From CALKJU01 sp035326425 (GTDB lineage: Bacteria; Pseudomonadota; Alphaproteobacteria; Geminicoccales; Geminicoccaceae), in contig DAOLFG010000008.1 of assembly GCA_035326425.1 (NCBI GenBank), positions 1 to 64,000 of the forward strand: 64,000 nucleotides of DNA. The letters are read 5' to 3'. Made by a program: the position numbers and the translations under genes. Numbering within the stretch: the stretch's first letter is position 1; the number at the start of each line of letters is the position of its first letter. Shown here in pieces: positions 1-10,227 of this stretch. The notes below the pieces were generated by a model. It saw nothing but the letters and a program-made list of their open reading frames with translations, had not been told where the DNA came from and ran no database searches.

Positions 1-1253
1 GCCAGCATCGGCTGGCCGACGATGTCGCCGATGGCGAAGATGTGCGGCACGTTGGTGCGCTGCTGCTTGTCGACGGCGATGAAGCCGCGCTCGTCGACCG
101 CCACGCCGGCCTTCTCGGCGGCAATGGTCTTGCCGTTGGGCCTGCGGCCGACAGCGACCAGGATGCGGTCGAAGGTGTCGGTCGCCGGTGCCTTGCCGCC
201 CTCGAACGAGACGACGAGCCCTTCCGGCTTCGCCTCGACCTTGGTGACCTTGGCGCCGAGATAGATCGCCTCGTATTGCTTGCTGATCCGCTTGTGCAGC
301 GGCGTGACGATGTCCTTGTCGGCACCGGGGATGATCTGGTCCATCAGCTCGACGATGGTCACCTTGGCGCCGAGCTCGTGATAGACCGTCGCCATCTCGA
401 GCCCGATGATGCCGCCGCCGATCACCAGCAGGCGCTGGGGAATGCCGCCCAGCTCGAGGGCACCCGTCGAATCGATCACCCGCGGGTCGTCGTGCGGGAT
501 GAAGGGCAGTGTCACCGGCTCGGAGCCGGCGGCGATGATCGCCTGGTCGAAGCTGACGGTGCCGGTGCCCTCGACCTCGATGCTGTTCGGCGAGGCGAAA
601 CGGCCGACGCCGGTGACCACCGTCACCTTGCGCGCCTTGGCGAGGCCGCCCAGGCCGCCCACCAGCTTCTTGACCACGCCCTCCTTCCAGCCGCGCAGCT
701 TGTCGATGTCGACCGAGGGCGGCCCGAAGCTGACGCCGTTGTGCGCCATCTCCTTGGATTCGGCGATCACCTTGGCGGCGTGGAGCAGGGCCTTCGAGGG
801 TATGCAGCCGACGTTCAGGCAAACGCCGCCGAGGGTCGGCCAGCGCTCGACCAGCACCACCTTCTTGCCGAGGTCGGCGGCGCGGAAGGCGGCGGTGTAG
901 CCGCCGGGGCCCGAGCCCAGCACCAGCACCTCGGCATGCAGGTCGGCCTTGGTCGCGGCCGCGGGTGCAGCCGCGGGAGCGGGTGCGGCGGCGGCCGGAG
1001 CCGGCTTGGCGGCCGCGGCACCTTCCAGCAGCAGGATCAGCGAGCCCTCGCTGACCCGGTCGCCGACCTTGACCTTGACCTCGGCGACCTTGCCGGCCTG
1101 CGGGCAGGGCACGTCCATCGTCGCCTTGTCGCTCTCCAGGCTGATCAGCGGCGCCTCGGCCGCCACCTCGTCGCCCGGCTGGACGAAGATCTCGATGATC
1201 GGGACGTCCTTGAAGTCGCCGATGTCGGGGACCTTGACCTCGGTGCCAGCCAT
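1..1253 (-). CDS. lpdA: Dihydrolipoamide dehydrogenase with N-terminal lipoyl domain (3' end cut by window edge)
   Basis: E3 flavoprotein that reoxidises the dihydrolipoyl arms of the pyruvate dehydrogenase complex, passing electrons to FAD and NAD+. A lipoyl domain occupies residues 1–80, with the lipoylated lysine K43 in ESDKATMD. An Ala/Pro-rich linker follows, then the FAD-binding segment (VLGSGPGGYTAA) and the redox-active disulfide CLNVGC inside GGVCLNVGCIPSK. The NAD-binding GGGIIGLE and the GDIVGQPMLA stretch lie near the left edge, so about 50–60 C-terminal residues are missing. The ATG follows a GGGGAGG ribosome site 14 bases after the aceE stop, so it is cotranscribed with aceE. 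The lipoyl-E3 architecture is the one normally found in aceE-aceF-lpdA operons; here no aceF separates the two genes. Confidence 0.95.
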   Translation of the reverse strand, partial: MAGTEVKVPDIGDFKDVPIIEIFVQPGDEVAAEAPLISLESDKATMDVPCPQAGKVAEVKVKVGDRVSEGSLILLLEGAAAAKPAPAAAAPAPAAAPAAATKADLHAEVLVLGSGPGGYTAAFRAADLGKKVVLVERWPTLGGVCLNVGCIPSKALLHAAKVIAESKEMAHNGVSFGPPSVDIDKLRGWKEGVVKKLVGGLGGLAKARKVTVVTGVGRFASPNSIEVEGTGTVSFDQAIIAAGSEPVTLPFIPHDDPRVIDSTGALELGGIPQRLLVIGGGIIGLEMATVYHELGAKVTIVELMDQIIPGADKDIVTPLHKRISKQYEAIYLGAKVTKVEAKPEGLVVSFEGGKAPATDTFDRILVAVGRRPNGKTIAAEKAGVAVDERGFIAVDKQQRTNVPHIFAIGDIVGQPML

Positions 1254-1267
1254 TGTGTCGCCTCCCC

Positions 1268-3928
<2,661 letters not shown>

Positions 3929-3999
3929 CGCTTCCTTCCCGATCCTCGGCCCGTTGGTGGCTCGAAAACCTGTCGATTTCTACAGGGAAGTCCAGCCTT

Positions 4000-5229
4000 T
4001 CAATGCGGGGTCAGCAGGTCCAGCAGCGTGAGCGCGATGACCTCGGTGGCCTTGCGCAGGTCCGAAAGCGGTAACCGCTCGTCCGCCCGGTGGGCGTTGG
4101 CCTCCTCGATATTGTGCGGTCCGGCGCCGTAGAGCACCGTCGGCACGCCGCACGAGGCGTAGTGCGGCGCGTCCGTATAGAGCGGCACGCCCTTGGTGCG
4201 GACCGGCTCGCCCATGATGGCGGTGGCGTGGCTGCAGAGCAGCTCGGCCAGCCTCTCGCCGCCAGGGAGCAGCGCCAGCGGCTCGACCAGCAGGATGCGC
4301 CGCACCTCGACCCTGGCCTTGGGGAAGGCCTCGGCGGCCTCGGCGACGACTTGCCGCAGCTCGGCCTCGACCTCGGCCGGGCGCTCCTCGGGGATCATCC
4401 GCCGGTCGAGGCGGAAGGTGATCCGGTCCGGCACGACGTTGGTGTTGATGCCGCCCTTGATCAGGCCCACCGTCATCTGCGCCGCGCCGATCCCCGGCAC
4501 GGTCGAGATCCTGCCGGCCAGGCCCTTGCGCCAGTCGTAGAGCGCCGAGAGCACGTGCGTCGCGGCCTCCAGCGCGTCGACGCCGGTGAACGGCATGGCG
4601 GCGTGCGCCGACTTGCCGTCGACCTGCACCTCCATGTGCATGCAGCCATTGTGGGCGGTGACGACATTGTAGGAGAAGCCGGCGCCCAGCACGAGGTCCG
4701 GCCTGCTCAGGCCCTCGCGCATGATGCGGCCGGGGCCGATATTGCCGCCGGCCTCCTCGTCATAGGTGAAGTGCAGCTCCACCGTGCCGCCCAGCGGGGC
4801 GCCCGAGGCTTCCAGCGCGCGCAAGGCCCAGGTGTAGCTGGCGATGTCCGACTTCGAGACCGCGACGCCGCGGCCGTACATCCAGCCGTCGACGACCTCC
4901 GCACCGTAGGGATCCCTGGTCCAGCCCTCGCCGGGCGGCACCACGTCGCCATGCGCGTTCAGCGCGATCACCGGCCCGTCGCCGAAGCGGCGGCGCACGA
5001 TCAGATTGACGGCGCTGACCATGCCGTTGGCCCTGGCCTGATCGGCCGGCACGACGTCGCGCTCGACGGTGTAGCCCAGGCCCTCCAGCAGCTCGGCGGT
5101 GCGGGCGGCGTGGGCGGCGCAGTCGCCGGGCGGGTTGTCGGACGGCACCTTCACCAGCTCGGCCAGGAACGCCATCTCGGCGGCGAAGTCGCGGTCGAGG
5201 AAGGCCTTGATCTCGTCGGCGTGGGACAT
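4000..5229 (-). CDS. M20-family metallopeptidase (ArgE/DapE-like deacylase)
   Basis: Predicted cytosolic two-metal amidohydrolase of 409 residues, the usual M20 length. Metal ligands are visible in NAHGDVVP (His, Asp), in the bridging Asp region GRGVAVSKSD, in the catalytic Glu pair YDEEAGG and near the C-terminus in NAHRADE. The dimerisation domain carries VQVDGKSAHAAMP. It starts 8 bases after the stop of the allantoate-amidohydrolase-like gene, so it belongs to the same operon. That context suggests removal of an N-acyl or N-carbamoyl group from a ureide-derived or amino-acid substrate, but the sequence does not identify the substrate. Acetylornithine or succinyl-diaminopimelate activity cannot be excluded. 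Confidence 0.85.
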   Translation of the reverse strand: MSHADEIKAFLDRDFAAEMAFLAELVKVPSDNPPGDCAAHAARTAELLEGLGYTVERDVVPADQARANGMVSAVNLIVRRRFGDGPVIALNAHGDVVPPGEGWTRDPYGAEVVDGWMYGRGVAVSKSDIASYTWALRALEASGAPLGGTVELHFTYDEEAGGNIGPGRIMREGLSRPDLVLGAGFSYNVVTAHNGCMHMEVQVDGKSAHAAMPFTGVDALEAATHVLSALYDWRKGLAGRISTVPGIGAAQMTVGLIKGGINTNVVPDRITFRLDRRMIPEERPAEVEAELRQVVAEAAEAFPKARVEVRRILLVEPLALLPGGERLAELLCSHATAIMGEPVRTKGVPLYTDAPHYASCGVPTVLYGAGPHNIEEANAHRADERLPLSDLRKATEVIALTLLDLLTPH

Positions 5230-5237
5230 CTGGCCTC

Positions 5238-6473
5238 TCAGGCGCGGAAATGGCGGAGGAAGTCGATCAGCACCCGCACCGCGACGTCGGCGTCGTGCGC
5301 GGTGATGCTCTCGGCCGGGCTGTGGCTGACGCCGGCGCGGCAGCGCACGAACAGCATGGCGATCGGGCAGAGGTTGACCATGGCGAGGCCGTCATGGCCG
5401 GCGCCGCTCGGCAGCCGTCGCGGCCTGATGCCGTTGCGGATCACGGCGGCCTCCAGCTCGTCCGCCAGCTCGGTGCCGCAGGTGGCGGCCGGCACGTCGT
5501 AGGTGACGGTGTGGGTGACGCCGAGCGCCCGCCGGGCGGCGATGCCGTCGGTCAGCTCGAAGATGTCGGCCACCGCCGCCTTGCGCTCGTCGTCCCGGGG
5601 CGAGCGGACGTCGATGGTGAAGCGCACCTCGCCGGGAATGACGTTGACCGCCCCCGGCAGCACGTCGACCCGGCCGACCGTGCCGACGAGATTGCGTTGA
5701 TCGGCGCAACGGCGCTCGATGCCGAGGATCATCTCGGCGGCGGCGGTCAGCGCGTCGCGGCGCATGCCCATCGGCACGGTGCCGGCATGGCCGGCCCAGC
5801 CCTTGACGCCGATGGTGGCGCGGGTGGCGCCGTTGATGGCGGTGACGATGCCGACAGGCAGATCCTCGCCTTCCAGCACGGGGCCCTGCTCGATGTGCAG
5901 CTCGACATAGCCCAGCACGCTGGCCGGATCGCGGGTCAGCCGGGCGATGTCGTCGGGATCGCCGCCGAAATCGACCAGCGCCCGGCGCAGGCTCACGCCG
6001 TTGCCGTCGGTGCAGTCGAGCGCCTGGGGGTCGAAGATGCCGGCGACGGCCTTCGAGCCGGTGAGCGTCATCGGGAAGCGCACGCCCTCCTCGTCGCCGA
6101 AGGCCAGGACCTCGATGGCGAAGGCCGGCCGCTCGCCGGCGCGGTGCAGCTCGTCCACCGCCTGGATCGCCGCCACCACGCCGAAATTGCCGTCGTACTT
6201 GCCGCCGTTGCGCACCGTGTCGATGTGCGAGCCCAGCAGCAGCACCGGCGCATCCGGCGTGCGCCCGTCGTAGCGGCCGACCACAGTGCAGGCGGCGTCC
6301 ATGCGCGTCGTCATGCCGGCGGCCTGCATCCAGGCGGCGACCTCCTCGGCTGCCGCCTTGTGCTCGGGCGTGAGATAGAGCCGGGTCATCTCGCCCGGCA
6401 CGGCAGTGTGCTCGGCCAGCCGGTCGAGCCGGCGCATCATGGCCACACCCAGGCTGTCGGGCGAGATGCTCAC
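5238..6473 (-). CDS. allC: Zn-dependent hydantoinase/carbamoylase-family amidase, probable allantoate amidohydrolase
   Basis: M20-type amidase of 411 residues. Metal ligands appear in LLGSHIDTVRNGGKYDG (His, Asp), FGDEEGVRF (Glu), ELHIEQGPVLE (His) and SGAGHDG (His). The family contains allantoate amidohydrolase, beta-ureidopropionase and N-carbamoyl-amino-acid hydrolases, which sequence alone separates poorly. The allantoate assignment rests on context: the gene directly follows a convincing puuE allantoinase, and its GTG start overlaps the puuE stop (GTGA), indicating translational coupling. The GTG is preferred over the internal ATG pair because it lies at that overlap and gives the usual N-terminus. 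Its predicted reaction hydrolyses allantoate to ureidoglycolate, CO2 and ammonia. Confidence 0.82.
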   Translation of the reverse strand: MSISPDSLGVAMMRRLDRLAEHTAVPGEMTRLYLTPEHKAAAEEVAAWMQAAGMTTRMDAACTVVGRYDGRTPDAPVLLLGSHIDTVRNGGKYDGNFGVVAAIQAVDELHRAGERPAFAIEVLAFGDEEGVRFPMTLTGSKAVAGIFDPQALDCTDGNGVSLRRALVDFGGDPDDIARLTRDPASVLGYVELHIEQGPVLEGEDLPVGIVTAINGATRATIGVKGWAGHAGTVPMGMRRDALTAAAEMILGIERRCADQRNLVGTVGRVDVLPGAVNVIPGEVRFTIDVRSPRDDERKAAVADIFELTDGIAARRALGVTHTVTYDVPAATCGTELADELEAAVIRNGIRPRRLPSGAGHDGLAMVNLCPIAMLFVRCRAGVSHSPAESITAHDADVAVRVLIDFLRHFRA

Positions 6474-7393
6474 TGGCCGCTCCGGTACGGATGCCGCGCC
6501 TGCCAGTGGCGGGCGATGTCGATGCGGCGGGTGATCCAGACCTTGTCGTGCTTCTGCACATGGTCGAGGAACCGCTGCAGCGCCAGGATGCGGCCCGGCC
6601 GGCCGACGAGGCGGCAGTGCAGGCCGATCGACATCATCTTCGGGCTGCCGCGGCGGCCCTCCTCGTAGAGCGCGTCGAAGCTGTCGGTGAGATAGGTCTG
6701 GAACTGGTCGCCCGCGGTGTGCCCGGCGCGGATGGCGAAGCGCATGTCGTTGGCGTCGAGCGTGTAGGGCACGATGAGCTGCGGCTTGCCGTTCACGGTC
6801 ACCCAGTAGGGCAGGTCGTCGGCATAAGAATCGGCGACGTAGACGAAGTTGCCGTGCTCGACCGCGAGCTCCAACGAATTCGGGCTGGTCCGGCCCGAGT
6901 ACCAGCCGAGCGGCCGCTCGCCGGTGATCTCGGTGTGCAGGCGGATCGCCTCCAGCAGGTGTGCCCGCTCGGTCTCGGCCGGCACGAACTGGTAGTCGAT
7001 CCAGCGATAGCCGTGGCTGGCGATCTCCCAGCCGGCCTCCTTCATCGCCGCCACGGCGTCGCGGTGGCGGTCCATGGCCATGGCGACGCCGTAGACGGTG
7101 AGCGGCAGGCCGTGCTCGGTGAACAGCCGCCAGATCCGCCAGAAGCCGGCGCGGCTGCCATATTCGTAGATCGACTCCATGTTCATGTGCCGCACGCCCT
7201 CGAGCGGCACCGCACCGGTGATCTCGGACAGGAAGGCTTCCGAAGCCTTGTCGCCGTGCAGGATGCAGTTCTCGCCGCCCTCCTCGTAGTTGAGGACGAT
7301 CTGCAGCGCGACGCGGGCGTCGCCCGGCCACTCGGCGTTGGGCGGGTTGCGCCCGTAGCCGATCATGTCGCGCGGATAGATCTCGGTGCTCAC
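6470..7393 (-). CDS. puuE: Allantoinase of the PuuE (polysaccharide-deacetylase) type
   Basis: Opens the hydantoin ring of allantoin to give allantoate. The 307-residue protein has the length and signature of cofactor-independent PuuE: YPRDMIGYGRNPPNAEWPG at the N-terminus, LNYEEGGENCILHGD, EIASHGYRWIDYQ, GLHCRLVGRPGR and the closing RRIDIARHWQARHPY. It is unrelated to the metal-dependent AllB amidohydrolase type. The neighbours are glycerate 2-kinase 20 bases upstream and the allantoate-amidohydrolase-like gene overlapping its stop. This places it in a purine/ureide-to-glyoxylate pathway. Xanthine dehydrogenase, uricase and OHCU decarboxylase genes are not in the window. Confidence 0.93.
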   Translation of the reverse strand: MSTEIYPRDMIGYGRNPPNAEWPGDARVALQIVLNYEEGGENCILHGDKASEAFLSEITGAVPLEGVRHMNMESIYEYGSRAGFWRIWRLFTEHGLPLTVYGVAMAMDRHRDAVAAMKEAGWEIASHGYRWIDYQFVPAETERAHLLEAIRLHTEITGERPLGWYSGRTSPNSLELAVEHGNFVYVADSYADDLPYWVTVNGKPQLIVPYTLDANDMRFAIRAGHTAGDQFQTYLTDSFDALYEEGRRGSPKMMSIGLHCRLVGRPGRILALQRFLDHVQKHDKVWITRRIDIARHWQARHPYRSGQ

Positions 7394-7413
7394 GACGCTG
7401 TTCTCCGAATCCT

Positions 7414-8688
7414 TCAGGGCAGCACCAGCACGGCGCGGAAGTCGTTGACGTTGGTGAGCGTCGGCCCGGTGCTGACGAGGTCGCCCAGGCCGTCGAAGAA
7501 GCTCCAGGCATCGTTGCGGGCCAGATGGCCGGCGGCCCCGAGGCCGGCGGCGCGGGCGCGCTCCAGCGTGTCGGGCGTGACGACGGCGCCGGCATTGGCC
7601 TCGCTGCCGTCGATGCCGTCGGTGTCGCCGGCGATCGCCCAGGTGCCGGGCAGGCCATGCAGCTGGTCGGCCAGGCCCAGCAGGAACTCGGTGTTGCGGC
7701 CGCCGCGCCCGCCCTTGGCGCGGACGGTGACGGTGGTCTCGCCGCCGGACAGCAGCACGCAGGGTGCGGCCAGCGGCTGGCCGTGGGTGACGACCTGCCG
7801 GGCGATGCCGGCCATGACCCGGCCCATCTCGCGCGCCTCGCCTTCCAGGGAATCACCGAGGATCAGCGGGGTCACGCCGGCCTTCCTCGCCACTTCCGCC
7901 GCCGCCTCCAGGCTGGCCTGCGGACGGGCGATGATGGTGGTGACGTTGTCGGCGAGCCGGGGATCGCCCGGCTTCGGCGTCTCCTCCGCACCTCGCTCGA
8001 GATGCGCTCTGACCGCCGGCGGCGGGTCGATGCCGAAGCGGGCGAGGATCGCCAGCGCGTCGGCGAAGGTCGAGGGGTCGGGCACGGTCGGGCCCGAGGC
8101 GATCGAGCTCGGCTGGTCGCCCGGCACGTCGGAGATCAGCAGGCTCACGAGGTCTGCCGGCCAGGCGGCGGCGGCGAGGCGGCCGCCCTTGATGGCCGAG
8201 AGGTGCTTCCGCACGACATTCATCTGGTGGATGTCGGCACCCGAGGCCAGCAGCGCCTTGTTGACCGCCTGCTTGTCCTCGAGCGTCAGGCCCTCGGCCG
8301 GCAGCGCCAGCAGCGCCGAGCCGCCGCCCGAGATCAGGCACAGGACGAGGTCGTCGGGTCCCGCCTTCCCGGCCAGCTCCAGGATGCGGCGCGCCGCGTC
8401 GCGGCCGGCGGCGTCGGGCACGGGGTGCGAGGCCTCGACGATCTCGATGTTCCGGCACGGCACGGCATGGCCGTAGCGGGTGACGACGAGGCCCTCCAGC
8501 GGCCCGCGCCAGTGCTGCTCGACGACACGCGCCATCTCGGCGCTGGCCTTGCCGGCGCCCAGCACGATGGTGCGGCCCGCCGGCGGCTCGGGCAGGTATG
8601 GCGGCAGGATGCGCTCGGGCAGTGCTGCGGCGATGGCGGCATCCAGCATGGCGCGCAGCAACGAGCGCGGATCGGCGATCGCCGTCAT
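7414..8688 (-). CDS. ttuD: Glycerate 2-kinase, MOFRL/TtuD family
   Basis: Phosphorylates D-glycerate, in this family usually to 2-phosphoglycerate. Older annotation calls it hydroxypyruvate reductase TtuD. The 424-residue protein has the N-terminal DUF4147 domain with GAGKASAEMA and ISGGGSALL, the central LLISDVPGDQPSSIASGP, and a C-terminal MOFRL domain with LLSGGETTVTV and GKGGRNTEF-like GRGGRNTEF, ending in TGPTLTNVND. It starts 2 bases after the pyk stop. The setting fits the glycerate pathway: Gcl makes tartronate semialdehyde, a reductase (not in the window) makes glycerate, this kinase makes 2-phosphoglycerate, and enolase plus the adjacent pyruvate kinase give pyruvate. Confidence 0.9.
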   Translation of the reverse strand: MTAIADPRSLLRAMLDAAIAAALPERILPPYLPEPPAGRTIVLGAGKASAEMARVVEQHWRGPLEGLVVTRYGHAVPCRNIEIVEASHPVPDAAGRDAARRILELAGKAGPDDLVLCLISGGGSALLALPAEGLTLEDKQAVNKALLASGADIHQMNVVRKHLSAIKGGRLAAAAWPADLVSLLISDVPGDQPSSIASGPTVPDPSTFADALAILARFGIDPPPAVRAHLERGAEETPKPGDPRLADNVTTIIARPQASLEAAAEVARKAGVTPLILGDSLEGEAREMGRVMAGIARQVVTHGQPLAAPCVLLSGGETTVTVRAKGGRGGRNTEFLLGLADQLHGLPGTWAIAGDTDGIDGSEANAGAVVTPDTLERARAAGLGAAGHLARNDAWSFFDGLGDLVSTGPTLTNVNDFRAVLVLP

Positions 8689-8690
8689 GG

Positions 8691-10127
8691 TCAGTGGCCT
8701 CCGGCGCCCTGCTCGCCCAGCCGGGCGATGTGGAACAGGTTGGTGTTGCCCGGATGGCCGAACGGCAGTCCGGCCGAGATGGCGATGAGATCGTTGCGAT
8801 GGCCGAAGCCTTCGTCGAGCGCCGCCTCGCAGGCACCCTCGATCATCTGGCGCACGCCGTCGACCATCGGCCCTATGATCGCATGCACACCCCATACCAG
8901 GGCCAGCCGCCGCGCGGTCTCGATCGACGGCGTCAGTGCCAGGATCGGCGATTCCGGCCGCTCGCGGGCGGCGCGCAGCGCGCTGGAGCCCGAGGTGGTG
9001 TAGGTGACGGTGGCAGCCACCGGCAGGATCGCCGTGGCATGGCGCAGCGCGGCGCTGACGGCGTCGCCGATGGTCGACTCCGGCTCGGGATGGGCGGCGT
9101 CGATGGCCTTGCGGTAGTAGGGATCCTGCTCCACCTCGGCGATGATGCGGTCCATGATCCGCACCGCCTCGACCGGGTACTTCCCCGAGGCCGATTCCGC
9201 CGACAGCATCACCGCGTCCGTGCCCTCGTAGATCGCGGTGGCGACGTCCGAGGCCTCGGCACGCGTGGGCGTCGGCGCCGTGATCATCGATTCCAGCATC
9301 TGGGTGGCGACGATCACCGGCTTGCCGGCGGCCCGGCAGGCGCGCAGCGCCCGCCGCTGGATGGTGGGGACGCGTTCCGGCGGCAGCTCGACGCCGAGAT
9401 CGCCGCGCGCCACCATCAGGGCGTCGGCGCGGGTGACGATCTCGTCCAGGCGCTCGACCGCCGCCGGCTTCTCCAGCTTCGCCACCAGGTGGATCGGCCG
9501 GCCGGCGAAGGCGCGGACCTCGTCGAGATCCTCCGGCCGCTGGACGAAGGACAGCGCCACCCAATCCACGCCCAGCTCCAGGCCGAAGGCGAGATCGCGG
9601 CGGTCCTTCTCGGTCAGCGGCGACAGCGGCAGGACCACGCCCGGCACGTTGACGCCCTTGCGGTCGGACAGATCGCCGCCCACCACGACCACCGTCTCGA
9701 CATGGTCGCTGCCACGGGAGCGGATGCGCAGGCGGATCTTGCCGTCGTCCAGCAGCAGCTCGTCGCCTGGCTGGACAGCGGCCAGGATCTCCGGGTGCGG
9801 CAGCGGCGCCCGGCGGGCATCGCCCGGCTGCTCGCTCAGGTCGAGGCGGAAGGGCTCGCCGACGTCGAGCGTCACCTTGCCGTCGGCGAACCTGCCGACG
9901 CGCAGCTTCGGCCCCTGTAGGTCCAGCAGCACGCCGATCCGGCGGCCGACCTCGCGCTCGACGGCGCGGATCGACTCCATGCGCGCGCGGTGATCGTCAT
10001 GGCTGCCATGGCTGAAGTTCAGCCGAAAGACGTCGGCGCCGGCCTCGAACAGTGCCCGGATGGCGGCCGGCGTCGAGCTGGCCGGCCCGAGGGTGGCGAC
10101 GATCTTGGCGTTGCGGCTGCGGTGCAT
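8691..10127 (-). CDS. pyk: Pyruvate kinase
   Basis: Converts phosphoenolpyruvate and ADP to pyruvate and ATP. It has 478 residues, typical of a bacterial enzyme. Visible motifs are AKIVATLGPAS, RLNFSHG, LDLQGPKLR, the active-site lysine region LVAKLEKPAAVE, MVARGDLGVELP and ATQMLESMI. The C-terminal regulatory domain ends with the phosphate-loop-like GLPFGHPGNTN. It sits between gcl (100 bases upstream) and the glycerate kinase (2 bases downstream). It is therefore probably the pathway-dedicated isozyme that drains glycerate-derived carbon, although it could also serve central glycolysis. Confidence 0.96.
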   Translation of the reverse strand: MHRSRNAKIVATLGPASSTPAAIRALFEAGADVFRLNFSHGSHDDHRARMESIRAVEREVGRRIGVLLDLQGPKLRVGRFADGKVTLDVGEPFRLDLSEQPGDARRAPLPHPEILAAVQPGDELLLDDGKIRLRIRSRGSDHVETVVVVGGDLSDRKGVNVPGVVLPLSPLTEKDRRDLAFGLELGVDWVALSFVQRPEDLDEVRAFAGRPIHLVAKLEKPAAVERLDEIVTRADALMVARGDLGVELPPERVPTIQRRALRACRAAGKPVIVATQMLESMITAPTPTRAEASDVATAIYEGTDAVMLSAESASGKYPVEAVRIMDRIIAEVEQDPYYRKAIDAAHPEPESTIGDAVSAALRHATAILPVAATVTYTTSGSSALRAARERPESPILALTPSIETARRLALVWGVHAIIGPMVDGVRQMIEGACEAALDEGFGHRNDLIAISAGLPFGHPGNTNLFHIARLGEQGAGGH

Positions 10128-10227
10128 CGGCGATCATCCCCCTGGCGCCGGAGACTGGGGCGGTGCCCGCCCCTACGATGGACAGGTCCAGGTGGCACCG
10201 CAACCTCGCAGCCCCCGGGCCCCTGCC

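Noticed and set aside
5238..7856. An 872-codon frame suggesting a large fused amidase
   Set aside because: The first half reads through puuE and the kinase out of frame; the real amidase starts at the GTG overlapping the puuE stop.
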